Notes under the pieces: model-generated | Seen by the model: only the letters and a program-made list of their open reading frames with translations | What the model was told of the DNA's origin: nothing | Databases searched by the model: none | Assembly: GCA_033807775.1 (NCBI GenBank) | Contig: CM066317.1 | Location: forward strand, 16,565,370 to 16,629,369 | From: Saussurea involucrata | Lineage: Eukaryota > Streptophyta > Magnoliopsida > Asterales > Asteraceae | Length of the DNA stretch: 64,000 bases | Direction of reading: 5' to 3' | Made by a program: the position numbers and the translations under genes | Shown: piece after piece, positions 1 to 11,642 of the stretch | Numbering within the stretch: position 1 is the stretch's first letter | Layout: each line of letters opens with the position of its first letter

Positions 1-36
1 ACCCAAGCAACCATCCGGTGGCCGAAGAAGTCAGGC

Positions 37-240
37 TTGGACGATGCTAAGAAGGATAAATCAAAGTGGTGCGACTTCCACGTCGACCATGGTCATGCGA
101 CAGATGATTGTATCGCACTCAAGAAAGAATTGGCATATCATGTTCCACAAGGTAATCTCAAAGATATTATTGACGATGTCGTTCTTCCAGCTAACAGCCA
201 TCGACCGTCGACTCCCGAGCATGCAAACGTTGTCAATTAA
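37..240 (+). pseudogene. Gag fragment with zinc-knuckle-like motif (Ty3/gypsy)
   Basis: A 67-codon open stretch contains WCDFHVDHGHATDDCIALKK followed by a GNLKDII-type tail. This is the C-terminal Gag motif typical of plant Tat/Retand-type gypsy elements (Cys, His, His, Cys spacing in a CDFHxDHGHxTDDC context). The reading frame ends at TAA 238-240 without running into protease or reverse transcriptase. It is a remnant of a capsid/nucleocapsid gene, cut by the window edge on the left. Confidence 0.7.
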
Positions 241-963
241 AATCCCCTATGCCATTGGGAATCCTGAAGATCGAGAATGAGTCGAAACGTCGCTATGGTG
301 CCCTGTCATACGACGACATGATCAATCACAGACAGTATCTCATCGGATCGTCGTGTTGTCCTGTCATTTAAAACCTATCTTTCTTTCCAAAAAGAATAGG
401 ATAATAAATGACAGAGGGGCAATACCCCATGAAGGAGAAAGGTATGATTTCTAACTCATTTCCATACAAATTTTTCTCACAAACGGTTACTGACTTAAGC
501 ATCGGAGGGTCGTTGGTGAGCCAACGACCAACCTTCGACATCGTTTTATCGCAGGATCGCACGACATAGACGATCAGGTCCATGACTTGATCACACCTTA
601 CAACTAATCGAACTACTTAATCGCACGATGGCATAGACGGCTTCGCAGCCTGAGCTTCTTAACTTAGAAAGACTTCGCGTTTTGAATGAATGCCTTAGTC
701 GCATGTATTTGTGTTTAATTAGCACACATTCTAAACGAATGCCTTGTTTTTTCTTTCTTATACCCGGTATGGATGCTTTGATCGTATGTTCTCATATTTT
801 ATAAAGTACCTTGGTCGCATGATTTCTATGTATCTTATGTTCAATTGATACAATATTTGTTTACCAAATATATAAAGCATAAGTTCGACCATAAAAAAAA
901 TTCAAGAACATATTTGACCCCCAACGGTCGAGCAGTAAAACAAAAGAGAAAAAGAGAAAATTC
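241..963. other. Non-coding internal region of the Tat-like element
   Basis: There is no open frame of note between the gag fragment and the antisense ORF. The stretch has near-repeats of 'GCATGNNTTNTATGT'-like text around 700-860 (for example 'gaatgccttag' and 'gaatgccttg') but nothing that can be assigned. It is where the pol genes would normally lie, so it marks the internal deletion. Confidence 0.5.
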
Positions 964-2977
964 TTAAACTAAAGAAGGAGCATCCGCTGCATCCTTGCCT
1001 GAAGTCTCATATTGAGGACCTTCACCTACCATATCTTCCTCGACGTCCTTCTCATCATCTGAGTCAAGATCTCTCTCGGTCCCAACGCCATTCAGATAGA
1101 TTTCCAACTCCCCCTTCGCCAAAACAAGAGGGTCTTTTCCTAGCAGGTGTCGTCGCATGATTGCAGCACGCGCAGTAAGTCGAGCGTAAGAAAAGAAAGA
1201 CCTATTCTCGACCTTCAACTCCTCGAACTCTTTCTCCAAGTTTGTCGCTTTAATCTTGGATTCTTCAACCTCCTTTTTCTTCGCAGCTAAAGATGCCTTC
1301 ATCCCCTCCAGCTCCTCTCTCTGATCACGTATCAAAGATAGAGATTCCTTCAAACGGGAATTCACCTCGTCCCTTGCGTGACTGAGGGCATCTAGCTCAT
1401 CAAAAGCATGGTCAAGATGCATTGACACCGCCTCTTCGTGTTCCAGGGCAGCTTTTTCCTTAGCCAACGCTGCTTCTTCGTCCTTGATAACAGAATCCGT
1501 CAAGCTCCCTACATTCGTCGTCTCAGCCTGTAATGCTAAGCAAGCTTGAAGTGCCTACGAAATCATAAAGACGAACATCGTCAATAAACAACGACAACGA
1601 CTGCAACAAAACAAGTTTTTAAAGAGAAACTTACCAAGAATACGAGTCCAGCTGCATGGAACTCTTTTTTCTCAAAAGAAAACCCGTCAAAACGCTCTCT
1701 GAAAGACGGGAGCAAATATTTTTCTAAGTGGGGAAGCAACTTCGTCTCGTCCAAGACATTGTCGTCCAGAAAATCCGACGGCAACGTAAAGTTGACCGTC
1801 GTCTCCCCCACAGATCCTTTCTGTGCGCCTTTGCTCATGTCGACCGACGAAGGGCCGGATAGGACGACGGGAAACATCGTCGCCGGTTGCGCAGTATCCA
1901 CGGATTTTGCGCCGGTCGTATCAAACGCAACCGATGCCATCGCCTTCCTGGACAAGGCAACCCTCGGTGGGTTACCCGTCTTCAGAGATGGTTCCCTCAG
2001 AATGGACATCCTTGTCCTCTTCGAGAAGTCAGACCCAGCCGTCGGGACTTCTTTTCTTCTTCATCATTTTTCTCCCTTTCCTCTCGACCCATTCTGATCC
2101 TATCACTCAAGAAAACAGTGTCGTCATCTTCTTCTACCAGGTGACGATTAACGTACGTCCGATCCCTGCCACTGAACTCTAAAAATTTCTTGATCTTAGC
2201 CTTGGATTCTTGATCAGGTTTTACTTTGTCAAAATTAATATCTGAGCATAAGAGAAAAGAACTGTAAAAAAGGAATCAGATAAGAACCGGTTAAAAAGAT
2301 ATAGATCGACAACTCACCCGTCATATTCCAGCCCTCTCTGATCCAGTCACTATCAGAGTCGAGCGTCGCTAAACGTACAAATACATATTTCTTCTTCCAC
2401 CCACGATCATTGACTGATGTATTTAAAACCAAAGTACGATCACCTTTATGTCTCGAAAACAAGCTATAACGCCAATACTGGCCTTCGTGACTTTGTACGC
2501 CGTCAGAAGGTCCCTCACACCCATCGGTGAATTCCAACCGGAAGTAAGTCATTCAATGACCAGAATGACTCGCCAAAACTGGGGCATCAGTTGTCCTGGC
2601 GAGAGGTCAAATTCGCACATAAACTCCTTGGCTAGAGGCGAATATGGCCAGCGGAAACCTATCTTAAACGGATACTCATATATAACAACATACCCTTTAG
2701 CACACATTTCAGGACGAACACCACCAGCCCTGTTTATAATGATCCCCGTGGGAATCCTAGCCAGGCTTCTGAAGTCGTCTAGGTCGTCCTCGGTTTCTAT
2801 AATACTCTTAGGCTCCGTCGACATCTCTAGACCTGTCAAATTAATAAGCAAGTACGAAAAACCCCAGATATCCCAGTTCTTCTTAGGTTTCCTGGCAATG
2901 GACTTGCGGCGCATACGACGACTAAAGAATTGGTATCTTATATGATCCCGAAAAATTGATCGAACGAAAAGCGACAA
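964..2977 (-). pseudogene. Antisense ORF with 'putative gypsy-type transposase' domain, decayed
   Basis: Read on the minus strand, 2977-2549 encodes a domain with the string FRWPYSPLAKEFMCEFDLSP followed by GQLMPQFWRVI. I recognise this as the plant 'transposase (putative), gypsy type' family (PF04195-like). An in-frame TGA follows at about 2548-2550, and the next recognisable block (RYSLFSRHKGDR, then GWKKKYVFV) is in another frame, so the copy is broken by a stop and a frame change. Later exons follow: about 2230-1634 ending at a GTAAGT donor, then 1553-964, which is a heptad-rich Glu/Lys coiled coil (residues such as EEELEGMKASLAAKKKEVE). The family's function is unknown despite its name. 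It lies antisense to gag, upstream of the 3' LTR, as reported for antisense ORFs of Tat-type elements. Splice sites are my reading only. Confidence 0.6.
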
Positions 2978-3338
2978 AGAAACCCTAAGAGAAAGCTCTG
3001 CTCAACACTGTCCTAAATCATAACAGAAGAAAACCAATCGCAATCTCTATTTATGCGGACGGACATGTCAGATCGAGTCCTTCGGCAAATCAACACGCGT
3101 CCATGTCCTTTCGTATACCCACCCGGATCTTCGACACTTGTCTTGGACAGCTTGGTAAGCATCATCGTGCGTCAGTATGACGTCACAACTTTTCAACTTC
3201 TCGTTCAGTTAAAGGCGAACCGGTCTAGTTCCACGACAACCAGGTATGTCCCTCAACCCAGGTCACAAGTCTAAGCGTTCGACAAGCAAAATTTAAAACT
3301 TAAATTTGACATTCAATTTTCAAATTTTGGGGGCAAAC

Positions 3339-4223
3339 TGTTTGGGCAAAAAAATCACGTCGCTCGACCACGACCAGAAAAGGTAAGACGCAGGTTATGA
3401 ACTATGTCTTGTGTTAAGATAAGGTCTCGACAAAGACCCAAAGAGCATCCGTCGTCCCTTGTGAAAAGTAAGTCGAGAGTTCCTCACGACGCTCGACCAT
3501 AGCGTCGCTCGTTCCGCACGACCGTCACGTAAGACCATGCGACCTCGACCAAAACTAACGTTTACCATAACCGTTTGTTAAGTGTTTAATGCAGGGGTCA
3601 AAGTCATTAAGGAGCAACGACTATAACCGACGCAATCATTAAACAGCCGGCGACCGTAACGGACGAAGATCATTACTCCGGCGACCGTTTCTAACCGTTG
3701 TAGCCGTTAAGAAGAGCATTCATGGAGCTAATTAATGATACGAAGACTATAAATATCAAGCTCAATCAACATTTCAAGGGAGGGAATATCCGGCGATTAA
3801 CAACCGAAGCAATATTCAAGAACACCTGAAGCGAAGAACCATTATTCTAAGTATCGCTCTTGACGCACGACAACAGCCCTCGACCAGCAGTTCATACTTT
3901 GCTTCATACACAACAAACACCTATTTTTACATTCAAACACTTGTACTTTACATTTCGAAGCATTTTCTTCATTTGTATTGTAATCACTGTACGATCGACA
4001 CCAGTACCAAAGGACATCGCCCCTGATTGGCGACCATAGTGCAGCGACGACACCCCCTGTCGTCCGCAGGTTTTTTCCTCGTTTGAGGTTTTTCCTGCGT
4101 CATCAAATCCATTGTTCCTTTATTTTATTTATCGTCGCACGTCTCGTCGAAAGATCCTTTCTTTAGTTGTTTAAGTCCACATCGACCTTAAGTTGTACTT
4201 TGGTGCGATTTTTGGCATTAACA
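3339..4223 (+). repeat. 3' LTR of the Tat-like element
   Basis: An 885-bp block starts TGTTTGGGCA directly after a purine-rich tract and ends GGCATTAACA. The sequence is rich in CGAC/GTCG words. A TATA box (3748-3754) followed by CA-rich leader sequence supports an LTR promoter. The 5' partner LTR lies outside the window, so divergence between the pair cannot be judged. Confidence 0.7.
3748..3754 (+). promoter_or_regulatory. LTR TATA box
   Basis: TATAAAT in the middle of the 3339-4223 LTR, in the orientation of the element. It is the expected site for the U3/R promoter; the assignment rests on position and motif only. Confidence 0.45.
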
Positions 4224-4474
4224 GGTTGAGGATGAAATGAGGGAAGTGAGGGAGAGAGAGGTCTAAAAAAGAAACCAATTTATTTCATCACACAGGTCGC
4301 GGACGTCCGCATGGTCCCTCGCGGACGTCCGGCTTGCTTTGGCCAAAAACCCTAAAATGTTATGTTGCTTCCGCGGACGATCTGCGGACTTCCACGCATC
4401 GCGGACATCCGGCCCTTGGCCCCGCGGAAGTCCGCAAGTCCCAAACTTGTTTTTCCAATTTTTGGGGTGTTACA
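4224..4474 (-). repeat. 3' LTR remnant of LARD-like element 1
   Basis: This 251-bp stretch matches 17313-17567 closely: the shared run includes 'gaggatgaaat(g/a)agggaagtgagg', the palindromic GCGGACGTCCGC words, and an end reading TTGGGGTGTTACA. The upstream remainder was displaced by the Tat-like insertion at 4223. Confidence 0.75.
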
Positions 4475-5074
4475 ATCCTCCCAACCTTAGAATGATTTCG
4501 TCCTTGAAATCTAAATCCTTTATAACCAAAGGCTAACTGACTCAACGATGACCATAATCCATCAGCTCCTAACTGGAATCTAAATTTTCCCTACACGAAC
4601 TGCTATGACAAACCTCAAGCAAACTCTTACCAAAATGCCCTCTCGGGTACACTGTACTTATATCCGGGTGACCGCTCCAACCACTGGAGTCACTCCCAAT
4701 CAGACGACTTCGGTTGTCTCCCAACCTTAGAATGTTATGTACTTCCCCGATTTTGGTCCAGACTCTAAATCAATCCAAGGTTTAATTAACACCGAGATCA
4801 ACCGAATCTCTAATTCCAATTGTTCCTACCATTAACTGTCGTTTATTTCCAACGAGCCCTAATAGACTCCAAGAATCCACCCCAACATTAATCATCAAAC
4901 CGACCGGTTCTCCTACCACACACGAAAGTTATTCCACCAAAGCTACTCATCACAATCGAGCATCTTAAGATTACTACAACCGTTACCATTATTTCTTTAA
5001 AATCGGACTACTACCCTCCGAATACACCAACGGTCCTCGACCTCGAACCCAAAAAGGTTGACACCTAGTCATAC
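4475..5074 (-). other. Non-coding internal domain, 3' end of LARD-like element 1
   Basis: No ORF. The text beginning 'tcctcccaacctt' and 'gatttcgtccttgaaatct' is paralleled by 24068-24700 of element 2 ('ctcccccacttgg', 'gacttcgtcctcgaagtct'). The purine tract lies at the LTR border. Confidence 0.55.
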
Positions 5075-5355
5075 TGTTAGGGCAATATTTGGTTGAATAG
5101 AAGTTCAAGGGCTGAATTGCAATTCTTTATTTTGAGCCTTTTTAGTGAACGGGCCGTGGGCTTGTTGTCACGGGCCCATTAGTATATAATGTTGTTTAGC
5201 TTAGAAAAATAAGCCAGTTGTCATTTTACTTTCACAAACACTTATTGTAATTCTCTCTACAATTGAAAGTGAATTGGATGACCAGTTGAAATCATACCGA
5301 CCTGTTTCTTATCTATTGATTTCTTATTGTTCGTTGCATGATTCTGAAACTCACA
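5075..5355 (+). repeat. 5' LTR of copia element A
   Basis: 281 bp, TGTTAGGGC to ACTCACA, followed directly by the primer-binding site ATTGGTATCAGAACC. It matches 11643-11923 along its full length. Confidence 0.85.
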
Positions 5356-5601
5356 ATTGGTATCAGAACCAATGGACGAAACAATTCAAAGTGATTCTTG
5401 AATTCTGGTAAGTTTACTATTCAAAATTTAAGTCGCCTGTGTTCATGGTGCTTGAAATCCATTTTTTGATTTACTCAAAATTGTTGTCCATGTTGTTTCA
5501 GATAAAATTGGTCGCGCTAAACAAGAAAAACCAAAGTGGCTAGCTAAGGAACCTGTCGAGGATGCTGCATCAAAGTCTTTTAATACAGTTTTTATCCTAG
5601 A

Positions 5602-6929
5602 ATGAACAAAAACGATTGTGCTTGGAATCATAGGAATGATTTTGTTAAACGTGATGTTAATTTTCCGATTAAACTTTATTCCATTCAACAATTGATTCAA
5701 TTATCGCATGATTGTTTGTGTTGTTCTAGTTGTGGTTGGAATGACTTTGATGATATTAATAATAATGATTGGTTTGGGTCATATCATATATATAATCATA
5801 CACCCAAAAGCAAACCCCGTAAAACCAAAAAGAAACACCATACTCAATGGGGTTCCCAATCAGAGGTTAAACCACAGCAAGATAGGAAACCCACTTCAAA
5901 ACGGGTTCCTCCTACTGAGGTTAAACCGACACCCAAGAGGCAACATGCGCCGAAACAAGTTCCTCCAAAAGGTGTAAATCCTACACCCAACAGGCACCCT
6001 GTTTCAAAGCAAGTTCCTCCGAGAGGTGTCAAACCTAACCCTCCAGGACCCATGCAAATATGGTTACCTAAAGTTCGCTAAACTTGTTTTTGCAGGACGG
6101 TCATGTGTGGTACTTAGACTCTGGATGCTCCAAGCACATGACCGGAAGGAGGGAGCTTCTCACGAACTACAAAGAAGAATATGGTGGAGATGTGAGATTT
6201 GGGAACGACGACAAGGCGCCGATTATGGGCTACGACGACATTGTCCAAGACAAGATCACTATCAATAAGGTATCACACGTCGCGGGATTGGGACACAATC
6301 TATTCAGTATCGGCCAATTCTGCGACAAAGATCTCGAGGTCCGGTTCAAAGCCAAAAGGTGTAGCATTCTCACCGACGACGGAACGGAGCTACTGGTTGG
6401 AAAGCGCAAGACCAACCTCTACACCATCGACCTCGCAGCCCTGAAGTCCGATAACCCTGTCTTCCTGATGTCAAAGGCTAATTCCGAACAAGCATGGATT
6501 TGGCATCGACGTATTTCGCACCTTAACTTCAAGAGTATCAACAAACTGGTGTTGGGCGGACACGTAAAAGGCATGCCCGATCTTCAATTCATGAAGGATC
6601 GACTCTGCGGGGCATGTGAGATGGGAAAGATGAAGCGAGCGACGCACAAGCCGAAGGCCGCTCCAAGCACGTCCCGGTCCCTCGAACTTATCCATATGGA
6701 TTTGTGTGGACCGATGCGTGTTCAGAGCATCAACAAGCGCAAATACGTCCTGGTGATGGTGGATGACTTCTCACGCTACACATGGGTCCAGTTCCTTCGC
6801 AGGAAAGACGAAACTCCGGAACTGATCATCAACCATTTGAAGACCATCCTAAACTTACCGGTTCGGGTCGGTTACTGGGTAACCAACCCGGGAAGTGTCC
6901 CCTCATATATAACCATCCGGGAACCCTAA
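5602..6929 (+). pseudogene. Gag C-terminus, protease and truncated integrase of copia element A
   Basis: The frame 5602-6081 holds a Lys/Pro-rich repeat (KQVPP and RVPPTEVKP units) ending PGPMQIWLPKV, the usual Gag-protease linker of SIRE-type elements. After a frame change, 6084-6850 encodes the aspartic protease motif YLDSGCSKHMTG, the pre-integrase domain (WHRRISHLNFKSINKLV, then CGACEMGK zinc-binding pair) and the first part of the integrase core (HMDLCGPM, VMVDDFSRYTW). Homology stops at about 6846 in the middle of integrase; what follows (LPVRVGYWVTN) is unrelated. The N-terminal Gag with its zinc knuckle is also absent. The gene is therefore broken at both ends and by a frameshift, and cannot supply enzymes. 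Confidence 0.85.
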
Positions 6930-7799
6930 CTCGTGTTATTTCAAACATACCCGGAAAGTTGCAACCAAAACCTCTCCACTCTCTCTCGACTCTATCTCAC
7001 TCGGAAACCTTCAAATCGCAATCCTCTTCATCGATTTCACATCCTATGCTACAGGCACTTGTCTCTAATCACTATTCGCACTTCCATAGCTATCTGTATC
7101 GATTATTCACCCACGATTTGAACTGATTTCACGATCGACCGGGGTTTCTAAAACCCCAACTTTGGGTCGGTTCATGTTCAGGGCCATTTAGGAATCTACA
7201 CTATATCTCATACTTGTTTGTGGTATATTTCATGATTTAGACTCATATAAACCGAGTATATTCATCATTGGTTAAGTGTTTGATTCGATTTGGGTCCACA
7301 GTATCGCATCCGGAAACCCTTGATACCCGGTAACTCCTAAGTTACCCGGTAACTAGCAAAACATCCGGTAACTAGCTTGACAGTCGGACACCTTGATCCC
7401 CGGTAACACATGTCGTCTGGATACCTTTGTATCCGGTAAGTTCGACATCCGGTAAGTTCAAGATCCGGTAACCCCTTTGAACCCGGTTTCTTATGTCAAT
7501 CCGGTAACCTCTATAACCGGTAACCTTTCTCACCCGGTAAGATTGATCTACCCAGTAACCTCTATGTTACCCGGTAACCCCTGCCTGCCCAGTCAGTTCT
7601 GCTTGTCCGGATACCCTGTTTATCCGGACACTGCTCGCATCCAATTCATTTGCATTCTCACACATTGGCAATCCCAATGTCATGCTCTTACAGCCAGTCC
7701 TCAATCAACCGATGATTGAGCCATTCACATGCTAAGGTACGCTTTGAAGGTGGTGTTATCCCGTCCATTATCTAACACTATGCTTTACAGGTATTCTAC
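6850..7799 (+). other. Spacer with TATA-like box and dispersed CCGGTAAC repeats before the env-like ORF
   Basis: This region replaces the deleted pol. A TATA-like TCATATATAAC at 6903-6913 is followed by a pyrimidine-rich leader (about 6970-7050), the layout of a plant promoter. From about 7300 to 7640 the words CCGGTAAC, CCCGGTAA and ATCCGGTAA recur well over ten times at irregular spacing. A possible intron (AG|GTACGC near 7736, TTTACAG|GT near 7790) lies just before the ATG at 7800. No protein is recognisable. Confidence 0.5.
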
Positions 7800-10700
7800 A
7801 TGGCGGAACAACATGATGACCCACAGCAAAACATCCCTCCTGCTGAGGATGTCATTGACGACGAGGCCGATAATACACTGGTTCCCGCGGATCAGGAACT
7901 TGAGATCAATCCAAACAACCACCACCTTGATGCTGCCGCATTCAGACCTGATCATCGAGTAGTAGTTGATATATTGCTCGGCCACCCACTTCGCCGAGCA
8001 CTGACCGCGACAACTGACGTGCCGCTCATATATGTACGTCAAGTATGGCACACGGCGAGGGTGGTCACTATCAACAACGTTCAGACCATCAGTGCCAACA
8101 TCGATCACCACCCATTCACTCTGACGTTGGAATCCTTCCGCCGACTACTGTCCCTACCGGAACCGACTGCCGGAGGCCATGCAACTTATGCACCCACCAT
8201 CGACGATGTCACACTGTGTGCTGAAGTTCGTGCACCCGGATATCGCCACGCCCTCGACCGCCCGTCCGCTTTCAACAGAAAATACATCCCCCCGGTCTGG
8301 TACACTCTCTTTTCCATCCTAAACCGATGTCTATCCTCATGATGGAAGGAGATAGACCAGTGCACCGTGGACTTCCTACGTTTATTTCATGTAGTTGTCT
8401 ACAATCGGCACATAGACTATGCAGCCGTCATTTGGCGTGAATTGGTGCTAGCCATCAAACAGATCGGCGGTACCAAAAAGAAGTTCCTACCATTTCCGCG
8501 GTTCTTTGCTCTAGCCGTTCGTCAACATATGGATGTGAACCCTCTGATCCCACGATGAATCAACCATCCGGTATGTCCTCATCACAATCAACAATACTTG
8601 GTGATTCAAAACCCATCTGCTACCCCATCCATGCCTATACCTGAAGCCTTACTGGGGCACGCGGACCCCACTGCACCGAGTGTAGTAGAATATACGCAAG
8701 AGTTAGGGAATCCCATGGTCCAGCCAGCACCGGAGGCACCTCCCCAGGGACATATGACCGAGGGACGTGAGGGTCCTAGGACAAGAGGAGGAAGGGCCCG
8801 GGCAGCAGGGGCTCCCGGGTGGGGTGTGTTGAGAGTACGTGGGAGGGGAACAGGCATGGGCGGTGCAGTAGATACGCGAACCAGTACTTCCCAAGCCGGA
8901 TCGAGCCAACAACCCATTCCCACCACCCGATCGACGGGCGAAGCAGGTACTTCGTCAAGACCAATGCTCCACCATGACCCGTAGCCCTACATATATGATC
9001 CTCCTTCGCCTACCCGACAAGTTGAAGACGTGGAATCTGACTCCACCGAATCCGATACGGATCGTGCTATACGTGCATCCTTGATACCTCCCCGTATCGG
9101 ACCAAACCCAGACTTGACCAAAGGAATTCCATCCGACTCACCCACAAACCCCCTAATCCCTCCTACCCAGGCTGATACGGGAGACACAAGGAGAGAGGAG
9201 GGAGTATTAGTTGAATAATTAGAACATGTGAGACGGAGGGAATTGAGGTCGAAAGCGAACCAAGAAAGATTGAGTCGTAAAGATAAAGAGGCTTCTGAGC
9301 GAATCCAGCCAAGTGTCGCCTGGGTAGCCACATCTGCTATCCCGTCTCATCCGTTAGGACGGGGTATTGAAGAAGCCGTCGTGGACCCAGCGGCACAATT
9401 GCACAACCTCCCAAGCCACTCATCCGTCTCTCAAAAGACGGATGTTTCACTTTTGCACAGGGATATAGCACAACTTCTACCAGTCTCTCACTCGGAGGGT
9501 ACTGGTATTGAAATAAGAGACCAGCAGCCCCCGGTCTCGCCTTCTTTTAGAGCACCATCGAGTCTAGAGCCACTTGTTATTGAACATTCTTCGGCTAGGA
9601 CACAAGATGAGATCCATCAAATCGGTGCTCTTGGTGACCCGATCGGAACATCCGTAGGATCTCCGCCTTTAAGTGGAATCCGAGGATCGGAAGGAAATCC
9701 TACCACGGACACACCTTCGCCAACCGTGAACGTAGGTGGCTCTGCCTCTAAGGTAGATGCCTCAACGGGTAATCTAAGTGATCCCGGAGTTACTTTACCC
9801 GACTTTGTGTCACAAGGGTCTCTGGACAACACCCTCAAGGCTGTCCGCGAGGCAATGGAGCAGCGCCTCACCGCAGAGCTCGATAAACTGAAAAGCCTGA
9901 TCAAAGGAAAAGAGAAGGTAGTCGAAGCTGAAACCGCACCAACACCTCCACCGGCTCCTGTTCAGCCAACTTACTCGGTGGACACTTTGAAGACTATGCT
10001 CTTAGCTCAGCTGCTCCAGCAATCCGAAACTGATGCCTCTACCGAAGCAGACATGATCTCTGTTCTACGATCCCAGGTATCTGCTCCATCGTCATCCATC
10101 ACCACCAGAATGGATCAGCTTGACACGACTCTTAAGGACGTTCAACAAGCGCTCAAAACGCTGTCCGAGAGAGTCGCCTCCATGGAAGAAACCTGCAAGA
10201 GTCAAGCAGGCGGTCTAAAGTGAAGACACGATGATCAGGATGATCCTGATCACCGTGAGGGGGAGAATAAACGACTACGATTAGCCGAGACCGCCCAGAT
10301 CCTCACTGAAACTACTGTGGTTCAACCGGAACCATCAACTGCGGCATTTGTAACCGAAGATGAACCTGAAGCCCAGTTGAGCCTCGCTGAGATGGAAATA
10401 GACAAGGACATCTCAGACGATGAAGACCCGACGGTTGAAAAGCCTGAGGGAACAACACAGGAATTGGTCACATATGATACATCAGATACGACCGGATTAC
10501 AACTGATAGATCCAGACTCCCAGATCGACCCGGAGACCGAAAATGCATGGTACAAAAAAGCAGCCAGTGCTGTAAATATCCAGGTAAACCTGATCTTTCC
10601 GACTGATGAAGACGACAACGTTGACTACGACCAGTTTCTGCTGCAAAATCTATATGGTACACCCGTTCACTCTGCTCAAGCCGCCGAGACTTCTACAAGA

Positions 10701-11642
10701 TCCGAAACAACAACTGCTGAAAATCCGACATCTCCTCAACAACCGACAGCTTCTGGTCTTCCTCCCCCTCCTCAGCAACAAATCCGATGGGAGAAGATCA
10801 TGATACATATTCCTCACCTGGAGGAATCTCTGAAGAAGCTATACGTTCACAGGTTACGCCCCCATCGAGCCATCTTTCTGTCTTAGGATTTCTCATCTTG
10901 ACAAAGAATACCAAGATCGGTACATAAAAGCCATGAAGCGGTGTCTGCCAGTTAGCCAAGTCCGAACCAAGCACAAGATCACTGAAGTGCTCAACATCCA
11001 AACCAACCGAATCCTTAGAGTCGTGTTTCCAGTTTTCACTGTTCGCCGCGAAGACGGTAATGAATGGAAAATTTATGAAGATGACTTTAAGAATCTTTTA
11101 CCATTCGACTTGCTTGATTTACTGAAAGATCTCCGAACCAGAACCATCTGACCTCTTCATGTGACTAAAGCGCTCGAGGCTGTTCGTCAATTCCTGATAC
11201 ACTCAATTATGATGTCATACATGACAGACTTTCAAATGGGAATCGAGAACCGCGTAAAGAAGGTAAACCTGAATCTGAAAGCTCCTGAATTGAAGTTGTA
11301 TCTCGAGAACGCACTCTTCTAGAACCTGAATTTGGGATAGTCTACCTCAACGAACAAAAAGAAAAGAGGTTTCTCCGCTTCAGCCAGGTCGAAAAATTCT
11401 GCGATGGCACGCTCTTCAAAGTCCAAGATGCTCTTCGAAAAATCATCACTTTCGAATCCGAAAATCAAAAGGTATCGTATGTTCCGAACTCGAATGAGAC
11501 AACTGCACGAAAAGCCTTAGAAGTGATTGAAGAACGCATCGACTACCACCGGGCGATCAGAATGTTCGAGATACACTTTGCGCTCCGTAAGAGATATGTC
11601 GATAGCTGGCGCCAATTCGAACTTCAATTCAAAGGGGGAGAT
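7800..11642 (+). pseudogene. Env-like/ORF3 protein gene of copia element A, decayed by nonsense codons
   Basis: From ATG 7800 one frame stays coding to about 10886, interrupted only by stops near 8340, 8556, 8982, 9216 and 10221. The N-terminal part (about residues 45-250) resembles the corresponding part of the ORF at 53458-55068: a VWYTLFSIL-type segment, then FPRFFALAVRQHM against FPRFISMILQHKL. The middle is Pro/Ser/Arg-rich and the later part is a coiled coil (near residues 680-800). After a frame change, 10933-11151 resembles the C-terminal block of the other copy (FTVRREDGNEWKIYEDDFKN against INWEDGSMKSVKESHLQ). Such ORFs downstream of pol are known in SIRE/Maximus-type elements and often called env-like; function is unproven. 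Confidence 0.65.

Larger units (their letters stand above)
1..4223 (+). mobile_element. Tat-like Ty3/gypsy LTR retrotransposon, 3' part (5' end outside window)
   Basis: The window opens inside an LTR retrotransposon read on the plus strand. It shows a gag zinc-knuckle fragment (37-240), a long non-coding stretch, an antisense ORF (964-2977, minus), a polypurine tract with GGGGG at about 3322-3338 and a 3' LTR (3339-4223) that begins TGTTTGGG and ends TTAACA. No protease, reverse transcriptase or integrase is visible, so pol is deleted or the element was non-autonomous. An antisense ORF between the internal domain and the 3' LTR is known for some Tat-lineage elements. The right flank GGTTG at 4224-4228 would be the target duplication, and the related uninterrupted LTR near 17305-17320 has the same target context. 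The left duplication is outside the window. Confidence 0.75.

Noticed and set aside
1759..2182. Plus-strand open frames of about 110-120 residues
   Set aside because: Antisense shadows of the decayed antisense ORF, which has a recognisable domain on the minus strand.
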